64,000 nucleotides of DNA from Bimuria novae-zelandiae CBS 107.79 (taxonomy: Eukaryota; Ascomycota; Dothideomycetes; Pleosporales; Didymosphaeriaceae), in the NCBI GenBank assembly GCA_010015655.1, contig ML976675.1, positions 676,144-740,143 on the forward strand, read 5' to 3'. A model generated the notes under the pieces. That model did not search any database, was not told the origin of the DNA, and worked only from the letters and a program-made list of their open reading frames with translations. Shown here piece after piece: positions 54,106-64,000 of this stretch. A program made the translations under genes and the position numbers. Position 1 is the first letter of the stretch. Every line of letters begins with the position of its first letter.

Positions 54106-57100
54106 CTACTCTCTTAAGTAGAACTTAAGAGAGATAGATTAATATCCCTTATACTATTAAGTAAGGTAACGCTAGATAATTAGTAATTACCCTAATTAAT
54201 ACTATAACTATAAAACTTAAATTTATCGATCGAGACCTCGCGCGTAACCTAAAACTACGTCTATAGCTACTACCTTATATTATATAACCTACTAAATTTA
54301 ATAAAAATAACTAGATAATAGAGACATTACGCATATAGTAAATATCTATTTCTATTATTAGAACTACGTAGAGCAAACCACGCTCTACGTAATAATAATA
54401 GGCTAGTATTAGATAATTCTTAGATAGCCCTAGATATATAGGCATCGGGTAAGGCCAAATTATAATATAGAATAGCTAGAGTTTATAGCTAAATGCTACT
54501 AGGACTATTGCCTACGCGTAAGCAGCACGAAATAGTACCTTAGTGCTAAATTAGATCTTTAACTTAGAATAATAATAATTAGATTTTAATAACGCACTGC
54601 TTTCCTACTTAAGTTAAGAGCATAATATAATAGCTAGCATAAAATACTACGCTGCTAGTTATAAGAGTCCGAACTAACGCCTATAGGTAGGCTAGGTAGA
54701 GCTTTTATAATTAATAAGACACCTGCGATAGATAAATTACTTTAGAATAATAAACTAAAGGATAGCGTGCCTTACGCTATAATACTAAAGCTTAATATAT
54801 ACGTAATTAAGGCAGGTCCCTTACTAAGACTAGTAAAATGTTAAGGATATAAATTTTTTGCTATATTAATAGCAGATATTAATAAAGCACTAGTAAAAAA
54901 GAAAGAAACTAACTTAGCTACTAAGGTACTTAGCTACTAAGGTACCCCCTAAGTATTATAACTTATTACATGTATTTTCTCGTAAAGAGGCAGATTAATT
55001 ACCCGAATATTAACTATATAACTTAAAGATTAACCTTTAGGATACTAAATAGCTAGGATTTAGACTACTATATAGTATATTCTAAGATAAGTTAAATGTG
55101 CTATAAAAGTACCTTATAAAGTACCTTAATAAAGGCTTTATACGCGCTAGCAAGTTACCTATTACCTTACTTATTATTTTTATAAAAAAGCTAGGTAAAG
55201 GACTATAATTTTATATAGACTATAAAGTGCTAAACGCGCTAATAGTTAAAAACTAGTTCTTTATTTCTTTACTTTAGAAGACGCTAAACCGTCTTAGTAA
55301 GGTAAAGTACTATATAAAGCTTAATATTATTATTATATTTAATAAGCTAATAATAGCGAAGGGAGATAAGTACCTAATAGCCTTTTATACAAGATATAGC
55401 CTATTTAAATACCTTGTGATACCATTCGGGTTAGCTAATACCCTAAGCACATTCTACCACTACGTGAATAATACACTTTAACCCTACTTAGACGTGTTCT
55501 GTACGGCATATATCGACGATATCCTAATATACAGCGAGTCACTATCTAAGCACTATTAGCACGTACGCATGGTGCTAAAAGCTATAGAAAAAGTAAGCTT
55601 ATAACTTAATATTAATAAGTGCAAGTTCTACTAGACTTAGGTTACGTATTTAGGTTACGTGATTACGATAGATAGCGTCTAGGTAGACCCTAAGAAGGTG
55701 GAAGCAATACAAGACTAGGAACACCTATAGAATATAAAGGATATAAGAGCCTTTCTAAGCTTTACAAACTTCTATTATTAATTTATACTAAATTTCTCGA
55801 GACTAGCTTTACCCTTTATTAGTCTAATAAAGAAGGATTAAGTATTTTACTTTAATAGCGTCTACTAAGACATATTTAATTAGCTAAAAGCTGCCTTTAT
55901 AAGCGCTTTTATACTACAATATATTAACCTAAAACTGTTAATCGTGGTAGAAGCCAACGCCTCTAACTATATAATAGCTAAAGTACTATTTTAGAAGGAT
56001 AAGAATAGAGAACTATAGCTAGTAGCTTATTACTCTAAAAGGATAAGCTTTGCAGAAAGCAACTACGAAATCTATAATAAAAAACTACTTATAATAGTCT
56101 ACTACTTTAAGTAATAATAACTAAAGTTAAAGGGTATAGCTTTCCTGATCGACGTGCTTAGTAACTATAAGAACCTATAGTACTTTGCTATAATATAGTA
56201 ATTAAGCTATTGCTAAGCTAAATAGTTAGAATACCTATCCTGCTTCTAGTTTATAATTACCTATTAACCTAATAAGTAGGGCAAGAAGCTAGATACGCTT
56301 ACCTAATAATAAAATATTAAAATATAGAAAGAATCTAAAGTAGCTTATAACTAAACACTACTACGCCTAGAGCTTTTTAAACCTACTATAGAGATACGTC
56401 TTATAGAGATAGATTAATTAATTATATAGATTATTAACAAAGAATACCTTAAGAATAAACTAATTACTAAGACGCTATAGCTCCTATAAAGTAAAGCTTA
56501 TAAGTTAAAAAATATTATACTTAATAAGTATAAAATTAAGAATAATTGCATATACTATTGCGATTAGATAATAATACTAGACTATAACGAACTAAAGATC
56601 AAGCTCCTACGCCATGTTTATAACTCTCCTGTAGGTGGCCACCTAGGCAGAGGCAAAACTTTAGAAATCCTTTAGAGAGAATACTACTAGCCTAGGATAT
56701 TCGAAACAGTAAAGTAATACGTGGCCTATTACCACACCTATCGCAAAGCAAAGTCGTCTAGAGATAAATACTATAGTCCCCTAAAACCCTTGCCTATTAC
56801 AGAACGACGCTAGCAGCATATCTTAGTAAATTTTATAGTAGATCTACTAGATTTAGAAGGATATAAGAATATTATAGTATTAGTTAACAGGCTAAGCAAG
56901 TATTAATACATAATACTATATAGAAATATTACCACGCTAGAGACCGCGTAACTATTCCTATAATACGTATAGGCTAATTGTAGCCTGCCTACTACGATAT
57001 TATCTAATTAAGACACCTAATTTATATTAGCATTTTAGACTAAACTTTATAGCTAGCTAAAGATTACAGCATTATTATCCTTAGCGTATTATTTAGAGAC

Positions 57101-57990
57101 AGACGGATAGATAGAGAATACTAACGTAGCTATAGAACAAGTGCTATAAGCGTACATAAACTACGCTTAAGATAACTAGGTATAATAGCTACTTATAGTA
57201 TAGTTTAAAGCTAATAATATAGTCTTAAAGTTAACTTAAGCGTCACCTTTTTTAATTTATTATAGCTAGAAATTTTGCATAGGATTTGAGCTACCTAGTA
57301 AAGAAGCCTAAAGAGGCTATAAATAAAGACTTAACATAGCTATAGCTAATCGTATAGTAAAAAAAAATATATATATATATAATAAAACTTATTTATAATA
57401 AACTAACGTAGGCGTAAGCGTTACACTAAGAGTAGGCAAATTATATATAATAGCTAGCACTTACCTATTAAATATATAATTACGTATAGCTAGACGTAAG
57501 GAATCTCAGGACCTAGCGCCAATCTAAGAAGCTTAACTAGAAAAATGTTAGCCCGTATAGAATTAGTGCAGTACTCTCTACACACGCCTATAGGCTAGAG
57601 CTACCTAATTTAATAAAGATATACCTTATGTTCTATATAAACTTGCTCTAACTAGCGGAGCTAAATAATACTTACTTGCTAGGATAGTAGATAGAGCTAC
57701 TTAAACTAATTATAATTAACGTAGAGCTAGATTTTTTATTAAAAAGATAGTTAATCTCTGCTTTACCTAATAAAAGAAGAGATACGAATACCTAGTTAAG
57801 TAGACTAAATATAATAATCTATTATAAAAACTAGCGATAAAGTTCGCTAACTTTACTATTATAGAGGAGTACTATTAGAACTACCTAAATATAAAGGATC
57901 TAAATAAATAAATAGACAAACTATCTAAAATAATAATAAACTAGATACCTACATAGATCCTTATAAGCTGAAACTATAAGAGGGGAGGGA
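54106..57990 (+). pseudogene. gypsy-2 pol (protease to integrase), RIP-inactivated
   Basis: The reverse transcriptase at about 55.2-55.7 kb reads KGDKYLIAFYTRYSLFKYLV, IPFGLANTLSTFYHYVN and FCTAYIDDILIYSESLSKHY, with the YIDD active site intact (55509-55520). RNase H at about 55.9-56.1 kb reads VVEANASNYIIAKVLF and YYSKRISFAESNYEIYNKKL. The integrase zinc domain and core at about 56.6-57.3 kb read GGHLGRGKTLEIL, YYHTYRKAKSSR and TDGQ-ENTNVAIEQVL. The order RT, RNase H, integrase is that of Ty3/gypsy. Stops are TAA/TAG throughout. Confidence 0.82.
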
Positions 57991-57995
57991 CCTAC

Positions 57996-58373
57996 TATTA
58001 TAATAACCTCCTAAGTAACCTAATAGCCTAGACGTACTATTAATAATAGTACGTTAGTATATAGACTTCTGCCTCTGAACTTATACTTTAGGAACTAAAG
58101 GTCTAATAGCATAGGCCCTAAAGGTTTAATAGCCTAGGCCTTAAAGGTCTAATAGCCTAGACCCGAAAGCTTGCTTCTAATTAGTTAGACACGACGCTAG
58201 CCATCTAGGTATTAGCGCCTAGACTAAGCGAGATAGATCGATCCACGCTAGATAGGGAGAGAAGACCTTTTCTCCTTATCTAACGTCTTGTATCTACACG
58301 TAGATATCGAACGTAGTAATATTAATCTAGCTTACCATAGACTAAGACACACATACTCGTTACTCTCGTCATA
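57996..58373 (+). repeat. gypsy-2 3' LTR
   Basis: 378 bp, starts TATTATAATAACC where the 5' copy has TGTCACGGTAACC: every difference there is a RIP-type transition. Ends at the ATAGT duplication. Confidence 0.88.
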
Positions 58374-58378
58374 ATAGT

Positions 58379-59487
58379 CTATAACACTAAGAGATATTAA
58401 TATAGTTAATAATAGCGTTAGTTTATAAGTGCCTAACTCCTAAGATATAGACTAATAAGTAATAGTGTCTACTAAATAATACTTTTAATTAAAGTTTAAA
58501 GTTAAAGCCTAAAATGCTACGTATTAATAGATTAAGTTAGCTAATAGTATATGTATTATGAAAGCTTTTCTTAGGGTACTTAAAAAGTTTAAACTACTAG
58601 TTCATAAGTAATTAATTATGAAACTGTAATAGTGTTTTTTATGTTATTATAAGAACCTAGAGTTTAATATAATTTTATTTTTTTTAACTATCTGAGCCGC
58701 TTAAACCTCCTTATAAGGGATTATTTACGTAGTTTATATTATAATAGTTAGAGGAGTAGATAAGACGCTAGGCTACTACCTTTGTAAACGAAGTAGTTAT
58801 TATTCTTATACTAGTTAACGTGTATATAGCCTAGTCCTTGCGTTTTAAACTTGCGGAGTATTTGAAAAGCCTTTATAGGGATGGATTGTTTAAAGTTATA
58901 ATGGTTTAGGACATGAAGCTTGAGCCACCCGCGTACGTGCGGCCTGTGCACGTAATCCACACTATATAGCTCTATAAAGTAGCATCTAAATTAGAACAAT
59001 AATTACGTTAATACTCTTTTTTAATATTATAGTCATAAGTATAGTTTGCACCTGCCAAGGCTACTACTTACTTATAATTATTTATAATAATCCCCTAATA
59101 CCTATTACATATAACTTATATAATAGCTATACGACTTTATAATAGTAATAGAATCTAATCCTATAATAAAGCGTGTAATGGTAGTCCTTAATAAGCCTAA
59201 GGACTAGCAGGTATAGATTTTTCTTTATAAAGACACCGCGTAGCAGTACGATCTATAGTAGTATTATAATTCTAATGTCACTATAGGTAACATGCCTTTA
59301 CTAATAGAGCCTGTTAAGCCTATGGTGCACTAATATAAAGTTACTAAAATACTTAGTATAATATACACTAATGTTAACCTTAATAACACTAAATTTTAAC
59401 GCTACTAATTTACGTATAACTAATATAAAAAGTAATACGTCTGCAACCTTAAGTAAAAGTAAGCATTTTAAAATCTAAATATAAATA
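58379..59487 (+). other. Unidentified RIP-decayed coding repeat, left part
   Basis: From about 59,220 the plus strand reads a frame whose stops are nearly all at possible Gln codons: NSNVTIGNMPLLIEPVKPMV, YKVTKILSIIYTNVNLNNTK and YVCNLK. The frame is cut by Fot-B at 59488 and protein-like sequence resumes after 61341. Family not recognised. The part before about 59,000 shows nothing I can name. Confidence 0.4.
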
Positions 59488-61339
59488 ACGTGTTTTATAA
59501 GCGAGCGGCCCATACAAGCGAGCGGCCCACCCCACCAACTTTTTATACCTTTACAGCAACCTATCTTAATAACACAATAAGATAATAGTATATAATTACT
59601 ATACTAGATTAAATAGTATTTATAATATCGTTCTTGCATGTTCGCATGTTATGGCCAGTCTTCTTGTAGCGGCTGTAGCGTGTTAAAGCCTGCCGATTAG
59701 CACCTGATCGCGCCTTATCTTGACGTATTTCTACCTCTATCTGCTACTTAACATCCTTTTAAGCGATAATCTTCTCTACTTCTGCCTTTATTAAGGTACC
59801 CTACCTCTAGATCTGCTTCTTTTTGCGCTGTTTACGCGTTGTAGTAGCCTTATTAGCCTTCTTAAGCTTCGCGATCCGATCGCACATAAGCGTACTTTTA
59901 TAAGCTATTACCTTAGCGCCCTTTTTAAGTTAATTAAGCGCTATAATAATAGAAGTAGGTAATAAGCTCTTATGCCTTTAAATCCTATCGCGAATTAATA
60001 TTAATTAAGCCTCTAGCTCGCGCGCGTTACTTAGTGTTTTAGCTTTCTAAAGGGTAACCTTTAGCGGAGGCGGCGTCGGCGTACGAAGCTTAACATTAAG
60101 CTTCGATATTACCGCCTCTAGGTTGTATAGGACTAGGCTAGTGCCTTAAAAGCTTGCGTAGATATTTTCCTTTATAATTAACTACTTATAGGCTACGCAG
60201 AAGGCTGGTAGGAACTCTAGCTTTATAATATAGTTAATATAGTCGCGTATTAGGCTCTTAATCTAGCAGCTATACGCGCGCTTTAACGGCGAAAAGTAGT
60301 TAACGTTAAGTAGCTACAGGAGGTGCGACAAATATAGTAGCATATAAAGAGTATAAATATTATTCTTCTTATAGAGCTCTTAAAATTCGAGCGAGTTATA
60401 GCTCTTATAGCTATTAAGTATAAGTAGCTAGCGTGCGCCTACCCTACACTTTACTATATACTTAATAAAGTGCCTTAGCCACTCTACTCTAAGCTTATTA
60501 GTAGTCTAGCTATTATTACTAACAGCGAAAGCCTAGTCGCGCGGTATATTATTATCCTAGTACTAGGCAGAGAGGTAATACTAGCTAGCGAAGATAATAA
60601 AGGGCAGGATTGCCTAGCTAGTAGCGCTAATTCTATAGATTACTATAGTTTACCCACGATTACCTGGCTAGATAGCCTTTAGCCTGCCGCGTCTCTCTAA
60701 GCCTGTAATAATAAGCTAAGATAATATCTTGCCTATTATAAAACTAGTCTCGTCAAAGTTATAGGTATCCTTATTATAGATACTATAGGTAGCCTTTGTG
60801 CGCGCTATAAGCTTAAACCAAGCTTTAATAGTATCTAGATCCTCACACAGAGCTCTCTGCTAATTATACGGTCGATTAAATCGTGTAGTAAAATAATCTA
60901 TTCGCTTAATAAAGTTGCGCGGCCACTACTTACTAACCTGTCTAGCGCCTCGCTTAGCGAGTAGCTTATCCGCCATATCTTGCATAGCACTTAGCGTGGG
61001 CGGAAATCCTCGCGAATCTAGGTTAAGTATATACCTAATAATCACCTCCTTTTCTATCTTAGTAAGCTTTTTTAATTTAGGCTAGCAATCGCGTCGCGTA
61101 GTAATTCTAGCGCGTTAGCGTTAAAGTATTATTTAGGGGATAGTAAATGTGTGTGCTGCACCTCTTATAGACTAAATTTAGTTTTAATTAATAGCTAAGA
61201 TTGCAAGGTGTATATCAGCCTTAGCAGAGGCTAGTTGGGCCTGAATTGGGGGCGTTATAGTAGGTAGAAGTTTATGTGCTGCAAAAAGTTGGTGGGGTGG
61301 GCCGCTCGCTTGTATGGGCCGCTCGCTTATAAAACATGT
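59488..61339 (-). mobile_element. Fot1/pogo-type DNA transposon (Fot-B), RIP-decayed
   Basis: 1,852 bp, flanked by TA (59486-59487, 61340-61341). Inverted repeats of about 57 bp begin ACGTGTTTTATAAGCGAGC and contain AAGCGAGCGGCCCA twice. One RIP-type mismatch near the right tip. Same size and layout as Fot-A, with a different repeat sequence. Confidence 0.9.
59630..61200 (-). pseudogene. Fot1-type transposase of Fot-B, RIP-inactivated
   Basis: Minus strand. Near 60.7-60.88 kb it reads RALCEDLDTIKAWFKLIART, KATYSIYNKDTYNFDETSFI (first catalytic Asp, 60740-60763) and GLERRGRLKAI. The C-terminal zinc knuckle near 59,634-59,685 reads YSRYKKTGHNMRTCK: two of its Cys have become Tyr, a RIP effect, where Fot-A keeps them. 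Ends approximate. Confidence 0.78.
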
Positions 61340-61341
61340 TA

Positions 61342-62465
61342 TTAGTAAGATAATCGCTAAATACTATATTTACTTTTTATATAATAAGGACACGCCGTAT
61401 GAACAGCTTATTTCCCTTTAAAAGTATCTTATACTATTAATAGCTATTTACTAACGTATCCTAATTAACAACTATAAGTATTTAAATATCCCGCCGAAGT
61501 TGCGTAATCTTAAAAACTAGCTATAATTATAGATTAAAGTTACTAGCTAGTGCGCTAAAATTAATCTACCTAATATTAAAAGCACACGCGTGTAAGAAAA
61601 CTTTCTTATAGTAGTTAAAATTATTAATCCTAAGTACACCACGCCTAAGCTAATTAAGCTATTTAAAATAAGAATAATAATATATAAATAATTACGCTAG
61701 AGGACTACATTGCTATCTATATAACATACGTTTAATAAGTCTAACCTGGTTCCTAGAAGTGTAATAACATAGCAGGTAATCTTTAAGCGGTAAAGACGTA
61801 GAGTGATATTAACATAATAATAAGGCTACTATAAAAGATTAAGTGCTAAGGAGCGTATATCTTTATAATAATAAATACTAGTATAATTCGTGCTACTACC
61901 TTAATAAGGATTTTTACCTATAACTAAGTAACTGTTAAGAAAATCCTATTAAGCGTTAGCGTATTAATTAAGCTTTACAAGGTAAACCTAGCCTATTTAC
62001 GTAAATATAAAAGGTAGTAAATAAGACAAATAGGTGTTTACTAAAGATAACACTAGCTACTATAGCTATCTAACTTAACGACGGGCGTCTACCAATCGAT
62101 AAAAGCTTAGCCTTTATAATAGGTTTATATAGTTTAATAAGCAAAGTCTTAGCTACTCTAACTAATAATTATAACGTAATCCTGCTAGACAAGTTAACTA
62201 TTATTATAATTAATAATTATACTATAATATTTTAAAACTAATAAATCCTTAACCGAGATTCTAATACCTATATTATTAATATAACTAATTAGGTAGGTTA
62301 AGAGCAAGAGCGCGTTAAAAATACTAATATAATTATTAAAGTAGGTAAGTACTACTATAAGATTAAGGCCTAAAATAAAATAATATTTATAGTTAACACA
62401 CTAATAAGTATAGCACTAACGTTAATTACTTATATTATTTTAGTACCTAGTTTTATTATAGGCGT
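61342..62465 (+). other. Unidentified RIP-decayed coding repeat, right part
   Basis: The plus strand reads long protein-like stretches with stops at possible Gln codons: NNYKYLNIPPKLRNLKN, GYYKRLSAKERISL, LNDGRLPIDKSLAFIIGLYS and NTLISIALTLITYIILVPSF. A frame change occurs near 62,070. The sequence is cut at 62465 by the next LTR element. It probably belongs with 58379-59487. Family not recognised. Confidence 0.42.
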
Positions 62466-62690
62466 TGTCACGAGTCGTAGGTCGAGGGCCCTCGACGGCC
62501 CTAGTCCGCTCTAGACCGGCGCTATTCGGGCCTTCCGCCTATTTACTTCCCTCGCCGCAGCCCTTCTCTTCCCTCTCTAAGGGATCGCCTTAGTACTATG
62601 GATAGACTAAGTCGCCCGTAGTTAGGGCGCTTTTTATAATACGATCCCTTACCCCCTCATATCTAATTCACTTGTACGATAGAATTGACA
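62466..62690 (+). repeat. Probable 5' LTR of gypsy-3
   Basis: Begins TGTCACGAG and ends GAATTGACA (TG..CA), 225 bp. Holds a perfect 16-bp palindrome at 62481-62496 and a TATAAT-type box near 62,634. The right boundary is a guess, since the second LTR is outside the window. Confidence 0.55.
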
Positions 62691-64000
62691 CGAAGAGTTA
62701 CCCGCTAGACCTTAAAAATAGTAGGAGACCCTTAAAGCAGGTTACCACCCGCAGGACTCTCTAAATAAGAGCCTCTAATAGTTATAACGCCTATAGAAGA
62801 CCTAATAATACCTATAGACCTAGAGGAAGACCCCCCTACTATTATAGGCAGTAATAATAACTAATAATTAGAGGAAGTTACCCTCTAAGAACGCCTAGGC
62901 GTGCTATAGCTCTAATAACGCATCTAAAAACTAGAGGCCTCCCTAATAGTAGAGCGTTACTAATCTAAAGGCAAGACCCTAGTTAGGAACAAGATAATAA
63001 CTACTAGCATCTCTAATAACTCCCTAAAGCCTGAGGAGGGTCACGGCAACCTAAACAAGACTAAAGACATAAGTAATAACCTATTAAGCGATAGCTTAAC
63101 AAAGGACACGTCCTCAAGCTTAGACAATGCTAGTTAAGACTAATCTAGGGCCTCCGGAAGCATCCAACGCCCGCGAAAGAAGGATAGACAAGGCCAGGCC
63201 TACACTAGCTATAATAAAAAACGTTAGATCTAAATAGTGGCTACTGCCCTAGACGCACAGCTACTAAAGCTACTAAAACCCCCTTAATTTAAGAGTAAAG
63301 GTCGCAAGGAACTAAATTTATAAAAAAGGGCCTATAAGGACTATATTAACTTCTTACCTGCCCTTAAAACTAATAAAGCGTAGGTTAGGTTCGTAGTAAG
63401 ATACTTAGGAGATATATAATATAACTACTAGAACTAAACAGTCGCCAAGATCCTAGAGTAAAAGCAACACAGGAAAGTCACCTAGGACCTTCTATAGTAG
63501 ACTATAGTAGACTTCCTAAGATTAGCCTAGGAGCGAAAGAGTGCCGCTCGCCAAAAGATTAAGGTAGCTAAATAAGGCAAGAAGACCCCTATAAAACTCC
63601 TTAACTACCTTAAGGACTAATAGGAGGAATACGACCTAGAGAAGGCCTTAGATAATAATAATAAAGACTATATTAATAACTTCTACACGGTACTAGACAA
63701 GAAAATCTAAGAACGCCTTAAATAGTAGCTACGTAAATAGAAGAGCCTCTCTCGCTTAGAAGTAAAGGTAAATATACATTAGCAAGCGTTAAAACCTTAT
63801 AAGTTAGGGAAATAACGCATATATAATGTTAATAATAACTTCCTTAACAAGCTAGCTAACAAAAGGCGCGATCGAAAGCGATCTAGGTTAAATAACATAA
63901 GACTATACTAGAAACGCCACGATAGCGACCGTCGCGATAAGGATAGTAAGAAGAAGGCTTAGGTAGTAGAGGACAAGGACAAGGACTAATACTTCTACTA
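62691..64000 (+). pseudogene. gypsy-3 gag, RIP-decayed, partial
   Basis: A single plus-strand frame with stops at former Gln positions. It shows an acidic N-terminal part (IIPIDLEEDPPTIIGS), a low-complexity Lys/Ser-rich linker, then a capsid-like core (LNLQKRAYKDYINFLPALKT, VRFVVRYLGDIQYNYQNQ when Q is read at stops) and a basic region. At the last bases (about 63,985-64,000) it reads KDKD-YFY, likely the first half of a zinc knuckle with Cys changed to Tyr. Typical of gypsy gag; pol lies beyond the window. Confidence 0.65.

Larger units (their letters stand above)
39532..58373 (+). mobile_element. Ty3/gypsy LTR retrotransposon (gypsy-2) carrying four later insertions
   Basis: 378-bp LTRs (39532-39909, 57996-58373) start TGTCACGG or the RIP form TATTATAA. 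The 5-bp duplication ATAGT flanks it (39527-39531, 58374-58378). A polypurine tract GAGGGGAGGGA lies just before the 3' LTR. The element spans 18.8 kb only because it contains a Fot1-type element (40378-42224), a copia element (42710-53371, with another copia inside) and a solo LTR (53645-54100). Without these it is about 5.9 kb, normal for gypsy. Its reverse transcriptase precedes integrase. Confidence 0.9.
62466..64000 (+). mobile_element. LTR retrotransposon, gypsy-like (gypsy-3), 5' part; continues beyond window
   Basis: Starts TGTCACGAGTCG in a GC-rich block that contrasts with the decayed DNA before it. A likely LTR (62466-62690) is followed by a gag-type frame to the window end. No 3' end is visible, so neither the target duplication nor the class can be proved; the start TGTCACGA resembles the LTR of gypsy-2. 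Confidence 0.7.

Overview
The window comes from a filamentous ascomycete (Pezizomycotina; the transposon families resemble those of Dothideomycetes, which is an inference). Most of it is transposon sequence decayed by repeat-induced point mutation (RIP). In the decayed parts CpA/TpG is largely converted to TpA on both strands while CpG survives. Transposon reading frames can still be followed, because their stops sit mainly where Gln (CAA/CAG) or Trp (TGG) codons are expected. Family names rest on motifs read by eye; no database search was possible.

Layout. 1-1821 is normal-composition DNA. It holds the C-terminal part of an apparently undamaged piggyBac-like transposase (1-636) and a small two-exon gene for a secreted, six-cysteine, 60-residue protein (1379-1616), a candidate effector. 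1822-6125 holds two pogo/Fot1-type DNA transposons, one inserted inside the left terminal repeat of the other. 6126-6425 is a short remnant of normal DNA. 7203-20441 is a minus-strand Ty3/gypsy element split by a complete Ty1/copia element (8049-13868); it also carries a possible spliced antisense frame. 20442-29195 is an unidentified decayed repeat split by a second copia element (22524-27860).

29196-36900 is a gene island of normal composition. It holds an intact arylamine N-acetyltransferase (29442-30395), an unrecognised gene broken by frameshifts (30881-32580, minus), and a secreted two-exon histidine acid phosphatase (33394-34965).

36901-64000 is again mostly repeats. A gypsy element (39532-58373, 378-bp LTRs, 5-bp target duplication) contains a Fot1-type element (40378-42224), a copia element (42710-53371) that itself contains another copia (46607-52145), and a solo LTR that escaped RIP (53645-54100). 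Another Fot1-type element lies at 59488-61339. A further gypsy-type element starts at 62466 and runs off the window.

The host genes do not form an evident pathway. The striking structure is a set of nested insertions whose order can be read from target-site duplications, and the contrast between RIP-decayed repeats and small intact islands that carry a candidate effector and two enzymes.
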